Positions 5,983 through 10,047 of a DNA stretch of 10,047 bases are shown in pieces. A program made the translations under genes and the position numbers. The DNA comes from an uncultured Bacilli bacterium (GTDB lineage Bacteria; Bacillota_I; Bacilli_A; RF39; UBA660). How positions within the stretch are numbered: the stretch's first letter is position 1; the number at the start of each line of letters is the position of its first letter. The DNA lies in NCBI GenBank assembly GCA_947599755.1, contig CANQFO010000039.1:1-10047 (forward strand), in the 5' to 3' direction. Below the pieces are notes generated by a model. The model was not told the DNA's origin, ran no database searches, and worked only from the letters and a program-made list of their open reading frames with translations.

Positions 5983-6458
5983 TAAAAAATCCACCCCCCA
6001 TAAGTTGCTTTTGGATAATTTTTTTTCAAACCTTCCCATTGAATTATAAATTTATCTGAAATTGGATATAATAATTTTCCTGTTACGGTTTTGGTATTAA
6101 TATTTGCAAATGTTTCAATATAGATAATTCTACTACCAAATATTTTTCCAATACAGCACATTGGTCCTGCTGTATGAGTTCCTGTTGTGATAATATAATC
6201 AGGTTTTATTTTTAGATAAAAATATAGACTTTTAAAACAATTTAAAAATAATCTAAATGGATATGTTACTTTATGTACTTTTGTTCCATAAATTAAAAAA
6301 TTGATATGATTTGGATATTCTTTTTTCAACTCTAAATTTGATTTTGTTTTTTCTGTAATGAGATGATAATCATATTTAGAAAATAATTCTTTTAATTGTA
6401 ATAATTCACTTAAATGTCCTCCAGTAGATGAAATAAATAAAACTTTCTTTTTTTGCAT
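5982..6458 (-). CDS. Alg14/PssD-like glycosyltransferase subunit
   Basis: The 158-aa product matches the Alg14/PssD family (PF08660) over its whole length. This is the acceptor-binding, membrane-associating half of a split GT-B glycosyltransferase. Visible family marks are FISSTGGHLSELLQL at 8-22, ITTGTHTAGPMCCIGKIFG at 90-108 and IIYIETFANINTKTVTGKLLYP at 111-132, ending QWEGLKKNYPKATYGGWIF. No clear N-terminal membrane helix is present, as in many bacterial members. In PssD/PssE and CpsF/CpsG the pair transfers a second sugar onto a lipid-linked first sugar. It lies 4 nt after the GT4 gene and overlaps its partner by 1 nt. The ribosome binding site (GAAGTGA region) is weak and lies within the end of the GT4 gene, consistent with coupling. 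Confidence 0.9.
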   Translation of the reverse strand: MQKKKVLFISSTGGHLSELLQLKELFSKYDYHLITEKTKSNLELKKEYPNHINFLIYGTKVHKVTYPFRLFLNCFKSLYFYLKIKPDYIITTGTHTAGPMCCIGKIFGSRIIYIETFANINTKTVTGKLLYPISDKFIIQWEGLKKNYPKATYGGWIF

Positions 6459-6462
6459 CTGA

Positions 6463-7599
6463 TCACTTCTTTTCTAATAATTGAATCCATTCTTTTTTTA
6501 CTATATTTCCTGTATATTTTTTTACACTTTGTCTTGCTGATATACCAATTCTTTTTCTTTCTTCTTCATTTTCAATTAAATCACTTATTTTTTTTATTAT
6601 GGCATTAAAATTACGATTTTTTATTAAATATCCATTTTTTCCACTTTTAATTATTTCTCTAGCACCTTCTGCTGAAGAAAAGGCAATGCATGGTATACCG
6701 TGAGACATTGCTTCTATTAGAACAATTCCAAAAGATTCTGTATAAGATGTCATTAAATATATTGAAGATTCGTGGAGTTTTTCGTCTATATAATCTTTAT
6801 TTTGAAATCCATGAAGAATAACTTTATTGTTTAATTGGTGATTATTAATATATTTTTCTAAAACTTCTCTTTGATTTCCATCTCCAATTATATCAAGAGT
6901 CCAATCTGGATATTTTTTTTCTAATTGATTATATATTTTTAACATATCTAATTGCCCTTTTTCTGGAGATAATCTTCCTATAGAAATTATTTTTTTATTT
7001 TGTAATGGGGCAATACGTTTTGGTATTTTTTCAATCATATTTGGGATAAAGATGCATTTACATTTTGATTTTCTCAGTTCTTTTTGATAAAAATCTTTTA
7101 AAGAATTAGATACTAATACTAAATAATCTAAATTCCATGCAGATTTTGTAATATTTCCAGCATATTTTAAATCATTGTGATAATGATTATGTTCCCAACC
7201 TATTTTTAAGACTTTGCTTGGGGCATATTCTCCTAACCATTCATCAAAAATATCTCTGGTTGAAATAATAATGTTACTATTGGTGCTTTTTATATAATTA
7301 ATCATTTTTTTTCTTCTCATTCTTAGTATATGGAGTGCTTTTTTTCCTTCTTTTAGGACTCTTAAAAATTTTTTTTGTTTTAATGCTTCTTTTAATTCTA
7401 AACGATTTGGTTTTAAATTTGGTAGTAAATACTTAACTTTTACTCGTGAATCTAAAGGGAAAACGCATTCTTCATATAATTTATAGCAACAAGCTATTTC
7501 TATTTGATAATCTTCACATAGTAAATTAGCAAGGGCAACAATAGATTTTTCAATTCCTCCATAACCTAAGTGTAAAGATAAGATAGAAATTTTTTTCAT
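6463..7599 (-). CDS. GT4-family glycosyltransferase (GT-B fold)
   Basis: The 378-aa product has the normal length and layout for a GT4 enzyme. The N-terminal acceptor domain begins with the Gly-rich loop GYGGIEKSI at 12-20. The C-terminal nucleotide-sugar domain shows ISIGRLSPEKGQ at 205-216, DIIGDGNQREVLE at 236-248, ILHGF at 261-265, and the E-x7-E motif ESFGIVLIE with E288 and E296, then GAREII and NGYLI at 322-326. GT4 members use sugar nucleotides and retain the anomeric configuration. It is the first gene of a three-gene operon with the Alg14/Alg13-like pair. It starts with a GGGAG site at 8-nt spacing behind an extended -10 promoter. It probably acts on the same surface glycan or glycolipid; the sugar is not predictable. 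No initiating phosphoglycosyltransferase, flippase or polymerase is in the window. Confidence 0.92.
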   Translation of the reverse strand: MKKISILSLHLGYGGIEKSIVALANLLCEDYQIEIACCYKLYEECVFPLDSRVKVKYLLPNLKPNRLELKEALKQKKFLRVLKEGKKALHILRMRRKKMINYIKSTNSNIIISTRDIFDEWLGEYAPSKVLKIGWEHNHYHNDLKYAGNITKSAWNLDYLVLVSNSLKDFYQKELRKSKCKCIFIPNMIEKIPKRIAPLQNKKIISIGRLSPEKGQLDMLKIYNQLEKKYPDWTLDIIGDGNQREVLEKYINNHQLNNKVILHGFQNKDYIDEKLHESSIYLMTSYTESFGIVLIEAMSHGIPCIAFSSAEGAREIIKSGKNGYLIKNRNFNAIIKKISDLIENEEERKRIGISARQSVKKYTGNIVKKEWIQLLEKK

Positions 7600-7645
7600 T
7601 TTTTCAACTCCCGTCCCATATACTTTTGAAATTTCTTATTATTTT

Positions 7646-7675
7646 ATTATATCATGGTAAAGATAGTCCCTGCAA
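7646..7675 (-). promoter_or_regulatory. Extended -10 promoter of the glycosyltransferase operon
   Basis: On the minus strand, TGATATAAT (7654-7646) gives a perfect TATAAT with the TG extension. A weak -35, TTGCAG (7675-7670), lies 18 bp away. The predicted start near 7640 leaves about 40 nt before the GT4 start codon. It lies directly downstream of the terminator of the previous gene, so the operon is an independent unit. Confidence 0.55.
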
Positions 7676-7693
7676 ATTTTATTTTTACTGATG

Positions 7694-7720
7694 AAAAAAA
7701 TCTCTTATTTTATTAAGAGA
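7694..7720 (-). terminator. Strong terminator of the Pro/Thr-rich membrane protein gene
   Basis: A perfect 7-bp stem (TCTCTTA/TAAGAGA; 7720-7714 with 7707-7701) with a 6-nt loop is followed by seven T on the minus strand (7700-7694). It starts 9 nt after the stop codon of the gene ending at 7730. This is the cleanest intrinsic terminator in the window. Confidence 0.85.
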
Positions 7721-7729
7721 CTTATTATT

Positions 7730-8773
7730 TTATACATTTCCACTTGTCGGTATCGCCTCAACTTGTTGTACTGGTTGAGTTTGTGGTGATACTATAGTTG
7801 GAACTGGTTGTGCTGTAGGTTCAGGTCTTGTATTAATTGTTGGAATAGTTTGTGTATTTTCTAAAGGATTGGCTCCTCCATATATTTGATGGGATTCTTC
7901 TTGTGCTACATTAATATTCGGTACAATTGGACTTGCTCCACCATAAATTACTGGTTGTTGTTGAACTGGACCTGGCTCTATCGTTGGTGAAGATTGGACA
8001 ACTTGATTTTGTGATATGTTATTTGTTGGTTGCATAACTGGAGCAGAAATATTTGGTTCATTTGGTGCAATGCTTGGAATTGCCTCTATTGTTGGGGGAG
8101 TTGCTTCTACTGTAGGAATTTCCGGAATACTTGGTATTGGATCAGGCGTAATTGGAGTAAGATTTGGCTCTCCCATTGAAGGTTGCTCCATTATTGGTGT
8201 TGGGTTTATTGTTGGTTCAGCTATTATTTGTGAAGTTGAAATTGGTTGTTCCATGGTTGGAACTGGTTCTAGTGTCGGAGTTGAAACCATTGGTGAGTTT
8301 GCTATTGCTTGATTATTTTCTGGTATTGAAGGTGCGATTCCTGAAGGAGTCATTACTTCAATAGGTGGTGTAATCGTTTGAGTTGGGCTAGTTGGTATAG
8401 TATTCATTTCATTATTTACTGGAGGATTTATTGCCATATTCTCCATTGGCATTGAATTTGGTATTACAGGACTAGGATTAGTCATTGGTTGAAAATTATT
8501 ATTTGGCATTGGTCCTGGCATAGGAGTAGAATTTAAAGTTTCTGTTGGGACAGTAGGATTTGCCATGATTGATCCATTATTCATATTCATTGGTGGAGCT
8601 ACTTGTGTTGTTGAAGTTACAGGATTTGTTTCATTTTCCTGAACAGGATTTTTTATTTTCTTAGATTTACGTGAGGTAACAATTAAAATAATTACAGCCA
8701 CTATTAATAATAAAATACCACCTGTAATTAACATTCCTGGTAATGTTAAAAACCAACTAAAATCAAAATTCAT
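7730..8773 (-). CDS. One-helix membrane protein with a long lysine-free Pro/Thr/Asn-rich tail
   Basis: No family is recognised. The product is 347 aa from the ATG at 8773. One hydrophobic helix (about 8-33) is followed by the basic cluster RKSKKIK (35-41), which by the positive-inside rule puts the rest in the cytoplasm. The remaining roughly 305 residues are low-complexity, rich in Pro, Thr, Asn, Ile, Glu and Gln. They contain no Lys, no Cys, no Trp and a single Arg, so the tail is acidic and probably disordered. Two IYGGA-x-P motifs (about 276 and 297) are 21 residues apart near the end. The frame is open for 25 more codons upstream, but that longer start precedes the promoter. The ATG at 8773 has AAGGGAG at 9-nt spacing. 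It has its own promoter and terminator, so it is monocistronic. It could be a scaffold or division-related adaptor; this is only a guess. Confidence 0.75.
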   Translation of the reverse strand: MNFDFSWFLTLPGMLITGGILLLIVAVIILIVTSRKSKKIKNPVQENETNPVTSTTQVAPPMNMNNGSIMANPTVPTETLNSTPMPGPMPNNNFQPMTNPSPVIPNSMPMENMAINPPVNNEMNTIPTSPTQTITPPIEVMTPSGIAPSIPENNQAIANSPMVSTPTLEPVPTMEQPISTSQIIAEPTINPTPIMEQPSMGEPNLTPITPDPIPSIPEIPTVEATPPTIEAIPSIAPNEPNISAPVMQPTNNISQNQVVQSSPTIEPGPVQQQPVIYGGASPIVPNINVAQEESHQIYGGANPLENTQTIPTINTRPEPTAQPVPTIVSPQTQPVQQVEAIPTSGNV

Positions 8774-8815
8774 AAATATCGACTCCCTTTTTTCTATTCT
8801 TATTATTCTATTATT

Positions 8816-8844
8816 ATCATAGCAAAAAAAAAGGACAAATGCAA
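8816..8844 (-). promoter_or_regulatory. Promoter of the Pro/Thr-rich membrane protein gene
   Basis: On the minus strand, TTGCAT (8844-8839) is followed by 17 bp and TATGAT (8821-8816, five of six matches to TATAAT). The predicted start near 8809 gives a leader of about 36 nt with an AAGGGAG site. The spacer contains a run of nine T. A weak AAATG/CATTT stem (8850-8837) lies just before that run, so part of this region may also end transcripts from the rluA-family gene. Confidence 0.5.
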
Positions 8845-8865
8845 ACATTTTATTTGATAATTATT

Positions 8866-9537
8866 TTATCTATTCTTTTTTTGTGTAAATTTTGTCCAAT
8901 ATCCATCTTGTGAAAGAGATATTTTAAATTGCATAAGTTTTTTTGTTGTTGGATGATAAAATTTTAAATAATATGCAAATAAGGCTATATTTTCTTTTTC
9001 TTGTTGTCCATATTTTTGATCGCCATATAATGCATGTCCTCTACTCGAAAATTGTACTCTAATTTGATGATGTCTTCCTGATTTTAATGATATTTCTACT
9101 AAACTTAAGTTTTCTTTTTTCCGATATTTTTTTACTTTATATGAAAGTTCTGATTCTTTTCCTTTATCTGAAATTATTGTCGTTCCATTTGATAATTTTT
9201 CTAATTTATCGATAAATGTTCCCTTAGGGCTTAATTTTCCATGAACAATGGCTAAGTATTTCTTTTCTATTTTGTGATTTTTGATTTGATCAGATAATCT
9301 GGCTGCAGCTTTTGAAGTTTTTGCAAAGACCATTACACCACCAACTGGACGATCTAGTCGATGAACTAATCCAAGATAAACTTTACCTGGTTTATGATAT
9401 TTTTCTTTTATATATTGTTTTACTATTGTTAGTAGATCTAAATCTTTGGTAATGTCTGATTGACTTAATATATTTCTTGGTTTTTCTACCACAATAATAT
9501 GATTATCTTCATATAAAATATTTAATTTATTCATCAT
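8866..9537 (-). CDS. RluA-family pseudouridine synthase
   Basis: The 223-aa product is an RNA pseudouridine synthase of the RluA/RluD family, converting specific uridines in rRNA or tRNA to pseudouridine in the cytoplasm. Numbered from the ATG at 9537, NILYEDNHIIVVEKP (about 6-20) is the usual start of the catalytic domain. LVHRLDRPVGGVMVFAKTS (about 57-75) carries the catalytic Asp (about residue 62) in a variant of the HRLDxxTSG motif. LKSGRHHQIRVQFSSRGH and LYGDQKYG follow. There is no N-terminal S4 domain, so it is a short RluA-type protein. A longer frame starts at 9561, but GGAAG lies 8 nt before the ATG at 9537. The gene overlaps the upstream methyltransferase by 11 bp, so the two rRNA-modification genes are co-transcribed. 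The exact target site cannot be assigned. Confidence 0.9.
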   Translation of the reverse strand: MMNKLNILYEDNHIIVVEKPRNILSQSDITKDLDLLTIVKQYIKEKYHKPGKVYLGLVHRLDRPVGGVMVFAKTSKAAARLSDQIKNHKIEKKYLAIVHGKLSPKGTFIDKLEKLSNGTTIISDKGKESELSYKVKKYRKKENLSLVEISLKSGRHHQIRVQFSSRGHALYGDQKYGQQEKENIALFAYYLKFYHPTTKKLMQFKISLSQDGYWTKFTQKKNR

Positions 9538-10006
9538 TTTCCCATCTTCCATAGATTCCACATGGTAGGATTAAGTTTTGTTTTTGTATTGGTAATCCTA
9601 TTTCTCCACAGGAAATTTTTCCAGTATATTTTTCCATTGTTTGGGACAAAATATTTGCTAATACAGTGGAAGAAAGTCCTGTTGTATAAGAATTAATTAG
9701 AAAGAATAATGGATTATTTGTTAAAATTTGTGTACATAAATTTACTAGTTTATTTAAGTCTTTTTCTATATCCCAAATTTCTCCATTTATCCCTCTTCCA
9801 TAACTTGGTGGATCCATAATTATTGCATCATACTGATTTCCTCTACGAATTTCTCGTTTTACAAACTTTACTACATCATCAACTAAATAACGTATAGAAA
9901 AATTTTCATAGCCATTACTTTTGACATTTTCTTTACACCATTCTACCATTCCTCGGGAGGAATCAACATGGGTTACTGAAGCGTTTGCAGATAAACACCT
10001 GATTCG
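9527..10006 (-). CDS. Class I SAM-dependent rRNA methyltransferase, 3' part only, frame broken at the window end
   Basis: The readable frame encodes the C-terminal part of an RlmI/RlmK-like methyltransferase (PF10672-type). It contains ASVTHVDSSRGMVEWCKEN, where the acidic residue after VTHV is the SAM-ribose contact, and then DAIIMDPPSYGRG, the DPP(S/R)(Y/F) catalytic-site motif. It ends PCGIYGRWENDE. The family needs roughly 130 or more further residues upstream, including the LFxYTG SAM loop. Homology clearly extends upstream of the first ATG (9949), back to about 9990. There, instead of the SAM loop, the frame reaches a TAA at 10009-10007, about 40 nt from the window edge. Another frame there reads FNESGVYL, vaguely like the missing loop. 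So this is a 5'-partial gene with a frameshift, a pseudogene, or a sequence error at a contig end. It overlaps the rluA-family gene by 11 bp. Confidence 0.75.
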   Translation of the reverse strand, partial: RIRCLSANASVTHVDSSRGMVEWCKENVKSNGYENFSIRYLVDDVVKFVKREIRRGNQYDAIIMDPPSYGRGINGEIWDIEKDLNKLVNLCTQILTNNPLFFLINSYTTGLSSTVLANILSQTMEKYTGKISCGEIGLPIQKQNLILPCGIYGRWENDE

Positions 10007-10047
10007 TTAAAAGAGACAATTACATATACCGCTTTATCTGGAAATAA

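Noticed and set aside
8016..8312. Plus-strand 98-codon Gly/Val/Ile-rich open frame
   Set aside because: It is a mirror of the Pro/Thr/Asn-rich repeats of the minus-strand gene; Pro codons read in antisense give Gly, and the product is a by-product of low complexity.
298..9561. Mycoplasma-type code with TGA read as Trp
   Set aside because: Several genes end at TGA exactly where the family ends (for example the GT4 gene and the EF-hand protein), and Trp is encoded by TGG throughout.

Overview
The window is very AT-rich, uses TGG for Trp and TGA as a stop (three genes end in TGA), and has AGGAGG-type ribosome binding sites. The gene set is that of a Gram-positive cell without an outer membrane. 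This suggests an uncultured low-GC Bacillota (Bacilli/Erysipelotrichia or RF39-like gut lineage) using genetic code 11, not the Mycoplasma code. The taxonomic guess is inference. Apart from one gene at the left end, every gene is on the minus strand.

Layout, left to right. Positions 1-297 are non-coding: a hairpin terminator, a small inverted-repeat cluster and two tandem promoter candidates. They lead to a plus-strand two-helix DUF3592-like membrane protein (298-891). It converges on a minus-strand RelA/SpoT homologue (926-2377). That enzyme has an intact ppGpp hydrolase (HD) site, but its synthetase catalytic Glu reads as Gln, and it ends right after the TGS domain. Its 5' side carries a good promoter, an SD-preceded 35-codon leader ORF and a hairpin with a T-run overlapping the end of that ORF, which looks like an attenuator.

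Next is a tight three-gene surface operon read 5266 to 2646: a membrane-anchored helical protein ending in a canonical EF-hand loop, a membrane-anchored NAGPA-type phosphodiester glycosidase, and a two-helix pilin-like (TrbC/VirB2-like) module fused to an extracellular SGNH esterase. All three are predicted to face outside, so together they may modify or trim a cell-surface glycopolymer.

A second, self-contained operon (promoter near 7651, terminator at 5378-5405) encodes three glycosyltransferase polypeptides: a GT4 enzyme, then an Alg14/PssD-like and an Alg13/PssE-like pair joined by TAATG stop/start coupling. Here the Alg13-like subunit carries the membrane helix. These probably add sugars to a lipid-linked or envelope glycan.

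Next is a singly transcribed gene with its own promoter and a strong terminator. It encodes a one-helix protein with a roughly 300-residue, lysine-free, Pro/Thr/Asn-rich tail. The right end holds an RluA-family pseudouridine synthase overlapping the 3' end of a class I SAM-dependent rRNA methyltransferase. The reading frame of the methyltransferase breaks about 40 bases from the window edge.

No tRNA, rRNA, CRISPR array, insertion sequence or recombinase was seen. No gap between genes exceeds 300 bases.
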